Assembly: GCF_014203535.1 (NCBI RefSeq)
Contig: NZ_JACHJI010000014.1
Location: forward strand, 1-64,000
Direction of reading: 5' to 3'
From: Streptomyces griseomycini
GTDB lineage: Bacteria; Actinomycetota; Actinomycetes; Streptomycetales; Streptomycetaceae
DNA length: 64,000 nucleotides
Part shown: one piece after another, positions 17,310 through 25,580 of the stretch
How the letters are laid out: every line of letters begins with the position of its first letter
How positions within the stretch are numbered: the first letter of the stretch is position 1
Made by a program: the position numbers and the translations under genes
The notes under the pieces: model-generated
What the model was told of the DNA's origin: nothing
Databases searched by the model: none
What the model saw: only the letters and a program-made list of their open reading frames with translations

Positions 17310-20225
17310 ATGCATCCCCCACCCAGAAGACGCAGAGGCGTCCGGCGGTTGTGGACGTCCGCCGCGGCGGCCCTCGCGCTTCCGCTGACGATGCTCTCCT
17401 CAGGTTCAACTCCCGCTCAGGCGGCAGCTGTCCAGTGCAGCGTCGACTACAAGGCGAACGACTGGGGCTCCGGCTTCACCGCGGACCTGACCCTCACCAA
17501 CCGCGGCACCGACACCATCGACGGCTGGACGCTGACGTACGACTACGCGGGCAACCAGAAGCTCGTGAACGGCTGGAACGGCAGCTGGTCGCAGTCCGGG
17601 AAGACCGTGACCGTGAAGAACGCCGGGTACAACGCCCGGATCGCCGCCGGCGCCGCCGTCACGACCGGCGCCCAGTTCTCCTACAGCGGCAGCAACGCCG
17701 CGCCCACGTCCTTCGCGATCAACGGCACCACCTGCACCGGCGCCCATCAGCCGCCGATCACCGTGCTGACCAGCCCCGAGGCCGGCGCCGTCTACACCCA
17801 GGGGGAGACCGTCCCGCTCGCGGCGACCGCGGCGGCCGCCGACGACGCCACGATCACCAAGGTGGAGTTCTACGACGACACCGAACTGCTGGGCACGGAC
17901 ACGAGCGCGCCGTTCACCCTTTCGGTCGCTGGTTTGACCGTGGGCAGTCATTCGCTGGTGGCGAAGGCCCACGACAGCATGGGCGCCTCCGCGACCTCGA
18001 CCCCGGTCGGCATCACGGTCGCCTCGGGCCCCACCGTGGTGGCCAACCCCGCCCAGCTGGGCGTCCAGCAGGGCGAGTCGGGCACGTACGAGGTGAAGCT
18101 GTCGAAGCAGCCGAGCGCGAACGTGACCGTCACCACGGCCCGGGCGAGCGGCAACTCGGGGCTGTCGGTCACCGGTGGCGCCTCGCTCACCTTCACGCCG
18201 TCGAACTGGGACACCGCGCAGAAGGTGACCATCAGCGCCGACGACTCCGGCACCGGTTCGGCGGTCTTCGAGTCGACGGCACCGGGGCACGGCAAGGCCG
18301 CGGTCACGGTGACGCAGCTGGGCGCGCAGAAGGCGTACGACGCGCGCTTCCTGGAGCTCTACGGCAAGATCACCGATCCGGCGAACGGCTACTTCTCGCC
18401 CGAGGGCATTCCCTACCACTCGGTCGAGACGCTGATCGTCGAGGCGCCGGACCACGGCCACGAGACCACCTCGGAGGCGTACAGCTACCTGCTGTGGCTG
18501 CAGGCCATGTACGGCAAGGTGACCGGTGACTGGTCGAAGTTCAACGGGGCCTGGGAGATCATGGAGAAGTACATGATCCCGACCCGCGCGGACCAGCCGA
18601 CCAACTCCTTCTACAACGCCTCCAAGCCGGCGACGTACGCGCCCGAGCACGACACCCCGAACGAGTACCCGTCCGCGCTCGACCCGGGCGTCTCGGTCGG
18701 CCCCGACCCGATCGCGGCCGAGCTGAGGTCCGCCTACGGCACGGACGACGTCTACGGCATGCACTGGATCCAGGACGTCGACAACGTCTACGGCTACGGC
18801 AACTCGCCCGGCAAGTGCGAGGCGGGCCCGTCGGACACCGGACCGTCGTACATCAACACCTTCCAGCGCGGCCCGCAGGAGTCGGTGTGGGAGACCGTCC
18901 CGCAGCCCACCTGCGACGCCTTCAAGTACGGCGGGAAGAACGGCTACCTGGACCTGTTCACCAAGGACGCGTCCTACGCCAAGCAGTGGAAGTTCACCAA
19001 CGCCCCGGACGCCGACGCGCGCGCCGTGCAGGCCGCGTACTGGGCGGACAAGTGGGCCAAGGAGCAGGGCAAGGGCTCCGACGTCTCCGCGACCGTCGCC
19101 AAGGCCGCGAAGATGGGTGACTACCTGCGCTACGCCATGTTCGACAAGTACTTCAAGAAGATCGGCAACTGCACCAGCCCCTCCTGCCCGGCCGGCACCG
19201 GCAAGGACTCCTCGCACTACCTGCTGTCCTGGTACTACGCCTGGGGCGGGGCCACCGACTCCTCGGCGGGCTGGGCCTGGCGCATCGGCTCCAGCCACGC
19301 GCACGGCGGCTACCAGAACCCGCTCGCCGCGTACGCGCTGAGCAGCTACGCGCCGCTGAAGCCGAAGTCGGCGACCGGCGCGGACGACTGGGCCAAGTCG
19401 ATGCAGCGGCAGCTGGAGTTCTACCGCTGGCTGCAGTCCGACGAGGGCGGCATCGCGGGCGGCGCGACCAACAGCTGGGCGGGACGGTACACGACCCCGC
19501 CGGCCGGCACGCCGACCTTCTACGGCATGCACTACGACGAGAAGCCGGTCTACCACGACCCGCCGTCGAACCAGTGGTTCGGCTTCCAGGCGTGGTCGAT
19601 GGAGCGGGTCGCCGAGCTGTACCAGCAGACCGGCAACGCGCTCGCCAAGTCGGTCCTCGACAAGTGGGTGGACTGGGCCCTGTCCGAGACCACGGTCAAC
19701 CCGGACGGCACCTTCCGGATCCCGTCGACGCTCCGCTGGTCGGGCAAGCCCGACACGTGGAACGCCGCGAACCCCGGCGCCAACAGCGGCCTGCACGTCG
19801 ACGTCGTCGACTACACCAACGACGTGGGCGTCGCGGCGGCGTACGCCAAGACCCTGACGTACTACGCCGACCGCTCCGGCGACACCGAGGCCGCCGCCAC
19901 CGCGAAGAAGCTCCTCGACGGCATGTGGGCCAACCACCAGGACGACCTGGGCATCGCCGTCCCGGAGACCCGCGCCGACTACGAGCGCTTCGACGACCCG
20001 GTGTACGTCCCGAGCGGCTGGACCGGCACCATGCCCAACGGCGACGCGATCAACTCGTCGTCGACGTTCGACTCGATCCGCTCCTTCTACCAGGACGACC
20101 CGGCCTGGTCGAAGATCGAGTCCTACCTGGCGGGCGGCGCCGCGCCCACCTTCACGTACCACCGGTTCTGGGCCCAGGCGGACATCGCCACGGCCATGGG
20201 CGCGTACGCGGAGCTCCTCGAATAG
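17310..20225 (+). CDS. Secreted GH48 reducing-end cellobiohydrolase with CBM2, Ig-like and Calx-beta-like domains
   Basis: A 971-residue exported exocellulase. Order: Arg-rich signal peptide (1-~39, ending AQAA); CBM2 (41-143, QCSVDYKANDWGSGF to GTTCTG); Ig-like domain (~149-238, TVLTSPEAGAVYTQGETV, VEFYDDTELLGTDTSAPF); a Calx-beta-like module (~240-337); GH48 catalytic domain (~342-971). GH48 landmarks include EAPDHGHETTSEAYSYLL, whose Glu389 is the expected proton donor, MHWIQDVDNVYGYG and FQRGPQESVWETVP. GH48 enzymes are processive and strongly synergistic with GH6. AGGAGGA precedes the ATG by 10 nt. Control by CebR is likely from the operator upstream. Confidence 0.96.
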   Translation: MHPPPRRRRGVRRLWTSAAAALALPLTMLSSGSTPAQAAAVQCSVDYKANDWGSGFTADLTLTNRGTDTIDGWTLTYDYAGNQKLVNGWNGSWSQSGKTVTVKNAGYNARIAAGAAVTTGAQFSYSGSNAAPTSFAINGTTCTGAHQPPITVLTSPEAGAVYTQGETVPLAATAAAADDATITKVEFYDDTELLGTDTSAPFTLSVAGLTVGSHSLVAKAHDSMGASATSTPVGITVASGPTVVANPAQLGVQQGESGTYEVKLSKQPSANVTVTTARASGNSGLSVTGGASLTFTPSNWDTAQKVTISADDSGTGSAVFESTAPGHGKAAVTVTQLGAQKAYDARFLELYGKITDPANGYFSPEGIPYHSVETLIVEAPDHGHETTSEAYSYLLWLQAMYGKVTGDWSKFNGAWEIMEKYMIPTRADQPTNSFYNASKPATYAPEHDTPNEYPSALDPGVSVGPDPIAAELRSAYGTDDVYGMHWIQDVDNVYGYGNSPGKCEAGPSDTGPSYINTFQRGPQESVWETVPQPTCDAFKYGGKNGYLDLFTKDASYAKQWKFTNAPDADARAVQAAYWADKWAKEQGKGSDVSATVAKAAKMGDYLRYAMFDKYFKKIGNCTSPSCPAGTGKDSSHYLLSWYYAWGGATDSSAGWAWRIGSSHAHGGYQNPLAAYALSSYAPLKPKSATGADDWAKSMQRQLEFYRWLQSDEGGIAGGATNSWAGRYTTPPAGTPTFYGMHYDEKPVYHDPPSNQWFGFQAWSMERVAELYQQTGNALAKSVLDKWVDWALSETTVNPDGTFRIPSTLRWSGKPDTWNAANPGANSGLHVDVVDYTNDVGVAAAYAKTLTYYADRSGDTEAAATAKKLLDGMWANHQDDLGIAVPETRADYERFDDPVYVPSGWTGTMPNGDAINSSSTFDSIRSFYQDDPAWSKIESYLAGGAAPTFTYHRFWAQADIATAMGAYAELLE

Positions 20226-20248
20226 CCCCCGCCAACGCTCCGCGTACC

Positions 20249-20273
20249 GGCCCCGGCACCTGACGCCGGGGCC
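20249..20273. terminator. First hairpin after GH48
   Basis: GGCCCCGGC and GCCGGGGCC form a 9-bp perfect stem with a 7-nt loop, 23 nt after the GH48 stop. Confidence 0.6.
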
Positions 20274-20277
20274 ACCC

Positions 20278-20315
20278 GGCCGGGCGGCCCCCAGCGCACG
20301 GGGGGCCGCCCGGCC
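20278..20315. terminator. Strong hairpin terminator after GH48
   Basis: A perfect 15-bp stem (GGCCGGGCGGCCCCC with GGGGGCCGCCCGGCC) and an 8-nt loop follow the first hairpin. It should separate GH48 and GH74 transcription, leaving the GH74 gene about 50 nt further with little room for its own promoter. Confidence 0.75.
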
Positions 20316-20366
20316 CTCGCACGCTCCCCGCCCCTGCCCTCCCCCACCATGAGGAAGGAACGCCCC

Positions 20367-23036
20367 GTGCGAAGAACCCGCACCCTCACGGTCGTGCTCG
20401 CGCTGGCGGCCGGTCTGCTCGCGGGCGGCCCGCCCGCCCTCGCGGCCGCGGACGCCCCGGAGCCGGCCGGCGCCGCCCTCGCCGCCGACACCTACACCTG
20501 GAAGAACGCCCGCATCGACGGCGGCGGCTTCGTCCCCGGCATCGTCTTCAACCGCAGCGAGAAGGACCTGGCCTACGCCCGCACCGACATCGGCGGCGCC
20601 TACCGCTGGCAGGAGGCGACGAAGACCTGGACCCCGCTGCTGGACTCGGTGGGCTGGGACGACTGGGGACACACCGGCGTGGTGAGCCTCGCCTCCGACC
20701 CGGTCGACCCCGACCGGGTGTACGCGGCGGTCGGCACGTACACCAACGACTGGGACCCGGGCGACGGCGCGGTGCTGCGCTCCGCCGACCGGGGCGCCAC
20801 CTGGAAGAAGGCCGACCTGCCGTTCAAGCTGGGCGGCAACATGCCGGGCCGGGGCATGGGGGAACGCCTGGCCGTCGACCCGCACCGCAACAGCGTGCTG
20901 TACCTGGGCGCGCCCAGCGGGAAGGGGCTGTGGCGGTCGACCGACTCGGGGGCGAGTTGGTCCCAGGTGACGGACTTCCCCAACGTCGGGAACTACGCGC
21001 AGGACCCGAGCGACGCCTCCGGGTACGCCAGTGACAACCAGGGGATCGTCTGGGTCACCTTCGACGAGTCGACGGGCACCCCCGGCAGCGCGACGAAGAC
21101 GGTCTACGTCGGTGTCGCCGACAAGGACAACGCCGTGTACCGGTCCACGGACGCGGGCGCGACCTGGGAGCGCCTGCCCGGACAGCCGACGGGGTACCTG
21201 GCCCACAAGGGCGTCCTCGACGCCGAGAACGGCCACCTCTACCTCGCCTACAGCGACACCGGCGGCCCGTACGACGGCGGCAGGGGCCGCCTGTACCGGT
21301 ACACCACGGCGACCGGCACCTGGACGGACATCAGCCCCGTCGCCGAGGCCGACACGTACTACGGCTTCAGCGGTCTGACGGTGGACCGGCAGGACCCGGG
21401 CACGGTGATGGCCACCGCCTACAGCTCCTGGTGGCCGGACACCCAGATCTTCCGCTCCACGGACAGCGGCGCGACCTGGACCAAGGCGTGGGACTACACG
21501 TCGTACCCGAACCGCGAGAACCGTTACACCATGGACGTCTCGTCCGTGCCGTGGCTCACCTGGGGCGCCGACCCCGCCCCGCCCGAGCAGACCCCGAAGC
21601 TCGGCTGGATGACCGAGGCGCTGGAGATCGACCCCTTCGACTCGGACCGCATGATGTACGGCACGGGCGCGACGATCTACGGCACCGAGAACCTCACGAA
21701 CTGGGACTCCGGCTCGAAGTTCGCCATCACGCCCATGGTGCGCGGCCTGGAGGAGACGGCCGTCAACGACCTCGCCTCTCCCCCGTCGGGCGCGCCGCTG
21801 CTCAGCGCGCTCGGTGACATCGGCGGCTTCCGGCACACGGACCTGACGAAGGTCCCGTCGATGATGTTCACCCGGCCGAACTTCACCTCGACGACGAGCC
21901 TGGACTTCGCCGAGTCGAACCCGGACACGGTGGTCCGGGCCGGCAACGTGGACTCCGGCCCGCACATCGCGTTCTCCACCGACAACGGCGCCAACTGGTT
22001 CGCGGGGACGGACCCCTCGGGCGTCAGCGGGGGCGGGACGGTCGCGGCGGCGGCCGACGGCAGCCGGTTCGTGTGGAGCCCCCAGGGCACCGGCGTGCAC
22101 CACACGACCGGGTTCGGCACGTCCTGGTCGAAGTCGGCCGGCATCCCGGACGGAGCGGTCGTGGAGTCGGACCGGGTGGACCCGGAGACCTTCTACGGCT
22201 TCAAGTCCGGGAAGCTCTACGTCAGTACGGACGGCGGGGCGACCTTCGAGGAGTCGTCCGCGACCGGGCTGCCCGGCGGCGACAGCGTGCGGTTCAAGGC
22301 ACTGCCGGGCGCGAAGGGCGACGTCTGGCTGGCGGGAGGGTCGAGCGACGGGGCGTACGGCCTGTGGCACTCCACGGACGCCGGGGCGACGTTCACCAGG
22401 CTGGAGAACGTGGAGGAGGCCGACACCGTCGGCTTCGGCAAGGCGGCGCCCGGGGCCTCGTACCAGACCCTCTACACCAGCGCGAAGATCGACGGGGTGC
22501 GCGGCATCTTCCGCTCCACGGACCGCGGCGCCACCTGGACTCGCATCAACGACGACGCCCACCAGTGGGGCTGGACCGGCGCGGCGATCACCGGTGACCC
22601 GCGGGTGTACGGCCGGGTGTACGTGGCGACCAACGGACGCGGCGTCGTCTACGGCGACACCTCGGACACCGGGGGCGGGGACGACGGCGGCACGGACCCG
22701 GATCCGCAGCCCTCGGGTGCCTGCGCGGTGACGTACACGATCACCAACCAGTGGTCCGACGGCTTCCAGGCCGAGGTCCGGGTGACGAACACGGGCGCCG
22801 AAGCCTGGAACGGCTGGACGCTGAACTGGTCCTTCGCGGACGGGCAGAGGATCTCCCAGCTCTGGAACGGAGCCCACACGCAGTCGGGTCCGTCGGTGGC
22901 GGTGCGCAACACCGACTGGAACGGCACCGTGGCGGCGGGCTCGTCGGCCGGCTTCGGCTTCACGGCGAGCCGGTCGGCGGCGAACACCGAACCGACGGCC
23001 TTCGAGCTGGGTGGGCGGACCTGCACGGTGAGCTGA
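20367..23036 (+). CDS. Secreted GH74 xyloglucanase with C-terminal CBM2
   Basis: An 889-residue exported endo-xyloglucanase. The GTG at 20367 is preferred to the ATG at 20349, since AGGAAGGA sits 7 nt before the GTG and overlaps the ATG-frame codons. Signal peptide 1 to ~28 is followed by two seven-bladed propellers with many Asp-box repeats (STDSGASW, SADRGATW, STDAGATW, STDRGATW). GH74 motifs include ARTDIGGAYRW and SALGDIGGFRHTD, which carry the expected catalytic aspartates. A Gly/Asp linker (GGGDDGGTDPDPQP) leads to a CBM2 (ACAVTYTITNQWSDGF to GGRTCTVS). It complements GH6/GH48 by removing xyloglucan from cellulose. Confidence 0.95.
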   Translation: MRRTRTLTVVLALAAGLLAGGPPALAAADAPEPAGAALAADTYTWKNARIDGGGFVPGIVFNRSEKDLAYARTDIGGAYRWQEATKTWTPLLDSVGWDDWGHTGVVSLASDPVDPDRVYAAVGTYTNDWDPGDGAVLRSADRGATWKKADLPFKLGGNMPGRGMGERLAVDPHRNSVLYLGAPSGKGLWRSTDSGASWSQVTDFPNVGNYAQDPSDASGYASDNQGIVWVTFDESTGTPGSATKTVYVGVADKDNAVYRSTDAGATWERLPGQPTGYLAHKGVLDAENGHLYLAYSDTGGPYDGGRGRLYRYTTATGTWTDISPVAEADTYYGFSGLTVDRQDPGTVMATAYSSWWPDTQIFRSTDSGATWTKAWDYTSYPNRENRYTMDVSSVPWLTWGADPAPPEQTPKLGWMTEALEIDPFDSDRMMYGTGATIYGTENLTNWDSGSKFAITPMVRGLEETAVNDLASPPSGAPLLSALGDIGGFRHTDLTKVPSMMFTRPNFTSTTSLDFAESNPDTVVRAGNVDSGPHIAFSTDNGANWFAGTDPSGVSGGGTVAAAADGSRFVWSPQGTGVHHTTGFGTSWSKSAGIPDGAVVESDRVDPETFYGFKSGKLYVSTDGGATFEESSATGLPGGDSVRFKALPGAKGDVWLAGGSSDGAYGLWHSTDAGATFTRLENVEEADTVGFGKAAPGASYQTLYTSAKIDGVRGIFRSTDRGATWTRINDDAHQWGWTGAAITGDPRVYGRVYVATNGRGVVYGDTSDTGGGDDGGTDPDPQPSGACAVTYTITNQWSDGFQAEVRVTNTGAEAWNGWTLNWSFADGQRISQLWNGAHTQSGPSVAVRNTDWNGTVAAGSSAGFGFTASRSAANTEPTAFELGGRTCTVS

Positions 23037-23040
23037 GGAC

Positions 23041-23076
23041 CGCCGGTGGGGGATGATGACCGGGCCCCCACCGGCG
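23041..23076. terminator. Hairpin terminator after GH74
   Basis: A perfect 12-bp stem (CGCCGGTGGGGG with CCCCCACCGGCG) with a 12-nt loop starts 4 nt after the GH74 stop and ends 17 nt before the next gene. Confidence 0.75.
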
Positions 23077-23093
23077 ACAGCGAAGGAGCCCCG

Positions 23094-23663
23094 ATGCACG
23101 GACGGATCATCTTCCTGAACGGGACGTCCAGTTCGGGGAAGTCCAGCATCGCGAGGGAACTGCTGCAGGTGCTGGACGAGCCGTACTTCCACATGCCCGT
23201 GGACGCCTTCCACGCGATGCGGTCGCGCCGGGAGATCGACGCGGACGAGCTCCCCGGCGTGCTGCACCGCACGTGGAAGGGGTTCCACCGGGCGGTCGCC
23301 GGCATGGCCGCGGCGGGGAACAACGTGGTGGTGGACCACGTGCTGAGCGAGGAGTGGCGGCTGACGGACTGCCTCGGGCTGTTCGACCCGCGGGAGGTCG
23401 TCCTGGTCGGCGTGCGGTGCTCGCCGGAGGAGTTGGAGCGGCGCGAGCGGGCGCGGGGCGACCGCCCGGCGGGCCTCGCGGCCCGGCAGTTCGAGCGGGT
23501 CCACGCGCACGGCCTGTACGACGTCGAGTGCGACACGACCACGACCAGTGCCGCGGACTGCGCCCGCCGGATCAGCGCCTTCCTGCCTCACCGCCCCTCC
23601 CCCACCGCCTTCGAGCGGCTCGGCCGGAAGGTGGTCCCCGCCCCGGAGGGGGCGGGCCGGTGA
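23094..23663 (+). CDS. Chloramphenicol phosphotransferase-like P-loop kinase
   Basis: A 189-residue P-loop protein of the CPT family (O-phosphotransferases first seen in S. venezuelae). Walker A is FLNGTSSSGKSS at the N-terminus, followed by HMPVDAFHAMRS with the Asp expected to be catalytic, VVVDHVLSEEW and RERARGDRPAG. The ATG at 23094 has AAGGAG 5 nt upstream; an earlier in-frame GTG lies inside the terminator hairpin. Its stop overlaps the start of the next gene (GTGA), so they form an operon. Many such proteins are annotated as chloramphenicol kinases without proof. Confidence 0.85.
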   Translation: MHGRIIFLNGTSSSGKSSIARELLQVLDEPYFHMPVDAFHAMRSRREIDADELPGVLHRTWKGFHRAVAGMAAAGNNVVVDHVLSEEWRLTDCLGLFDPREVVLVGVRCSPEELERRERARGDRPAGLAARQFERVHAHGLYDVECDTTTTSAADCARRISAFLPHRPSPTAFERLGRKVVPAPEGAGR

Positions 23664-24472
23664 CCCGGGACACCGCCGTTCCCGCTCGCCGGGTGGCGCT
23701 CCTCGGGGGCGGCTTCTCCACCGACGACGACGGACTGCTGGACGACTGGCTGCTCGGTCACGCACGCACGTCGCGTCCCAAGGTGTGCTTCGTCCCCACG
23801 GCCGGCGGTGACGCCCCCGCGTACGTCGAGCGGTTCCTGGAGGCGTTCCGGCCGCGCGACTGCGAGCCGTCCGTCCTGCCGCTGTTCCGGCGCGAGCTCG
23901 ACGACGCGGCGCTGCGGGCCTTCCTGCTCTCCCGGGACGTCGTGTACGTCGGCGGCGGCAACACCGCCAACCTGCTGGCGGTCTGGCGCACCCACGGCGT
24001 CGACCGGCTGCTGCACGAGGCGTACGACCGCGGGACGCTGCTGTGCGGGATCAGCGCCGGCGCCAACTGCTGGGGCGAGGGCTCGCACACCGACTCCTTC
24101 GGCCCGCTGACGTACCTGCGGGACGGGCTGGGGCTGCTGCCCGGGTCGGTGTGCCCGCACTACGACAGCGAACCCGGCCGCCGGGCCTCCTACCGGGCGG
24201 CCGTGGCGAGCGGCGCGCTGTCCGCCGGGTGGGCGGTGGAGGACGGTGCGGGGGCCCTCTTCACGGACGGCCGGCTCACCGAGTCCGTGACCCGCAGGCC
24301 GGACGCCCGCCTGTACCGGGTACAGGCGGGCGAGGGGGGGCGAGACCACCGAACGGGCGGTGCCGTGCCGTCCGCTCAGGGCGTGAACACCGTCGAGCTC
24401 CTCACCCTGCCCCGCGCCCGGGGGCAGCACCCGAAGCCGCCGGCGACGATCGTCGTCCCTGCTCCGCGGTGA
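23660..24472 (+). CDS. Peptidase E-like S51 family protein, C-terminus apparently frameshifted
   Basis: A 270-residue frame as given. S51 (dipeptidase E/cyanophycinase) features are YVGGGNTANLLAVW and the nucleophile motif CGISAGANCW. Start is GTG, overlapping the preceding stop. Beyond a run of seven G (24334-24340) the protein loses family character. Dropping one G changes the end to GEGGETTERAVPCRPLRA and a stop at 24384-24386, a typical ending for this family. That shorter gene would also no longer overlap the convergent S41 gene (stop at 24402). I think the true gene is 23660-24386 with a one-base frameshift or sequencing error. Confidence 0.85.
   Translation: MTRDTAVPARRVALLGGGFSTDDDGLLDDWLLGHARTSRPKVCFVPTAGGDAPAYVERFLEAFRPRDCEPSVLPLFRRELDDAALRAFLLSRDVVYVGGGNTANLLAVWRTHGVDRLLHEAYDRGTLLCGISAGANCWGEGSHTDSFGPLTYLRDGLGLLPGSVCPHYDSEPGRRASYRAAVASGALSAGWAVEDGAGALFTDGRLTESVTRRPDARLYRVQAGEGGRDHRTGGAVPSAQGVNTVELLTLPRARGQHPKPPATIVVPAPR
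24305..24331. repeat. Perfect inverted repeat next to a G7 run
   Basis: GCCCGCCTGTAC, CGG, GTACAGGCGGGC: 12-bp arms with a 3-nt loop inside the peptidase gene, ending two bases before the run of seven G. Such a hairpin plus homopolymer is prone to slippage or miscalling. Confidence 0.8.
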
Positions 24473-25376
24473 GGTCGGTCCGGCTGTCCACGAGCCGCGT
24501 GCGCAGGTGCTCCAGTGCCGCTTTCAGCTCCTCCCCGGCCGCGACGGCCAGGTCCGGTTCGACTCCGACGCCTTCCCAGTTGGTGCCGGTGACCGGGTTG
24601 ACCGAGCGGGCGGTGGGAACGGTCACGGTGACGTGCGGGGCGACCGGAATACGGGTCGTGGGGTGGGCGCCGCCCCGGGTGGTCCGGCCGATCAGGGTGG
24701 CGCGCCCCTGCGCCTTCAGGTTGTACGCCAGTTCCTCCCCGCCCGAGAAGGTGAGGTCACCGGTCAGCACGGCGACCGGGCGATCGAGGTAGCGCGGGGC
24801 GGCGAGGTGCCCAAGGGTCCAGTACTGGCGGGTGGAGTCGGTGGCCCGCTCGTAGATGTCGTTGAGGTGCACCCCGTCATCGGCGAAGAAGTAGCTGCAC
24901 CACAGCTGCACACCCTCCGGTGCGCCGCCCCGGCACTGCCTCAGGTCGATGACCAGTGCCTCGGTGGGAGCGAGCAGTTGCATGGCGGCGGCGATCGCGG
25001 GACCGCCCAGGTCGGCGGGGGCGATCATGCGCAGGTCGAGGTAACCGATGTGGTCGTCGAGCTGCTCCACCCGCCGGATGCCGTAGTTGTTCTCCCGGGC
25101 GTACCGCGCGAAGCGGGCGCGGGCGACGTCCTCCGGTTCCTCGTCCATCGGCTGCGGCTCCTCGGTCCACAACAGCCGCAGGTGCTTGTCCGCGCAGGCC
25201 TTCTGGAGGTCGTCCGTGACCCGCTCGCACAGCTCACGCACCTCCAGGCCGCGGTACGCGCCTTCGGCCAGCCGGCGCCTGATCGCCGCGTCGATGGTGG
25301 CCGCCCTCTCGGGGAACACGTAACCGGTGGTGATCCGGGCCAGCGCGGCCTCGAGTATCTCGTGATGGGTCGTCAT
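24402..25376 (-). CDS. S41-family peptidase (tail-specific protease/IRBP-like)
   Basis: A 324-residue protein. An N-terminal helical region (HHEILEAALARITTGYVFPERAATI) of the S41 N-terminal type is followed by the catalytic core. DLRQCRGGAPEGVQLWCSYFF matches the DxRxNxGG region, and the nucleophile Ser lies in GDLTFSGGEELAYNLKAQGR, with the lysine-bearing stretch after it. Also seen: TRGGAHPT and WEGVGVEPD. No signal peptide is visible, so it is probably cytoplasmic, and it may be a regulatory or detoxifying S41 member. It converges on the peptidase E-like gene. Confidence 0.87.
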   Translation of the reverse strand: MTTHHEILEAALARITTGYVFPERAATIDAAIRRRLAEGAYRGLEVRELCERVTDDLQKACADKHLRLLWTEEPQPMDEEPEDVARARFARYARENNYGIRRVEQLDDHIGYLDLRMIAPADLGGPAIAAAMQLLAPTEALVIDLRQCRGGAPEGVQLWCSYFFADDGVHLNDIYERATDSTRQYWTLGHLAAPRYLDRPVAVLTGDLTFSGGEELAYNLKAQGRATLIGRTTRGGAHPTTRIPVAPHVTVTVPTARSVNPVTGTNWEGVGVEPDLAVAAGEELKAALEHLRTRLVDSRTDLTAEQGRRSSPAASGAAPGRGAG

Positions 25377-25507
25377 ACGCGTGATGGTAGGTCCGGGGCG
25401 AGCGGCTGCCCGGTGTTTTCCACGGTCGCGACCGTCTCTCCCCCGCCTTTGCCGACGGGCCGCCGAGCCGACAGCCGTACGACCGGCGGCTCCTGCCGGA
25501 GCCGGCA

Positions 25508-25547
25508 GGGGCGCGCCGGGAACAGGCCGTGGTTCCCGGCGCGCCCC
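25508..25547. terminator. Strong hairpin terminator after PL11 lyase
   Basis: A perfect 16-bp stem (GGGGCGCGCCGGGAAC with GTTCCCGGCGCGCCCC) and an 8-nt loop, 33 nt past the PL11 stop on the minus strand. Confidence 0.8.
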
Positions 25548-25580
25548 ATGGACGTCACACGGTTCCTCCCCTGCCGGGCG

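Noticed and set aside
17406..23765. A 2119-codon open frame on the minus strand opposite GH48 and GH74
   Set aside because: It is the usual high-GC antisense shadow: composition is all Arg/Gly/Val/Pro-like, no family motif, and the plus strand holds two clear enzymes.
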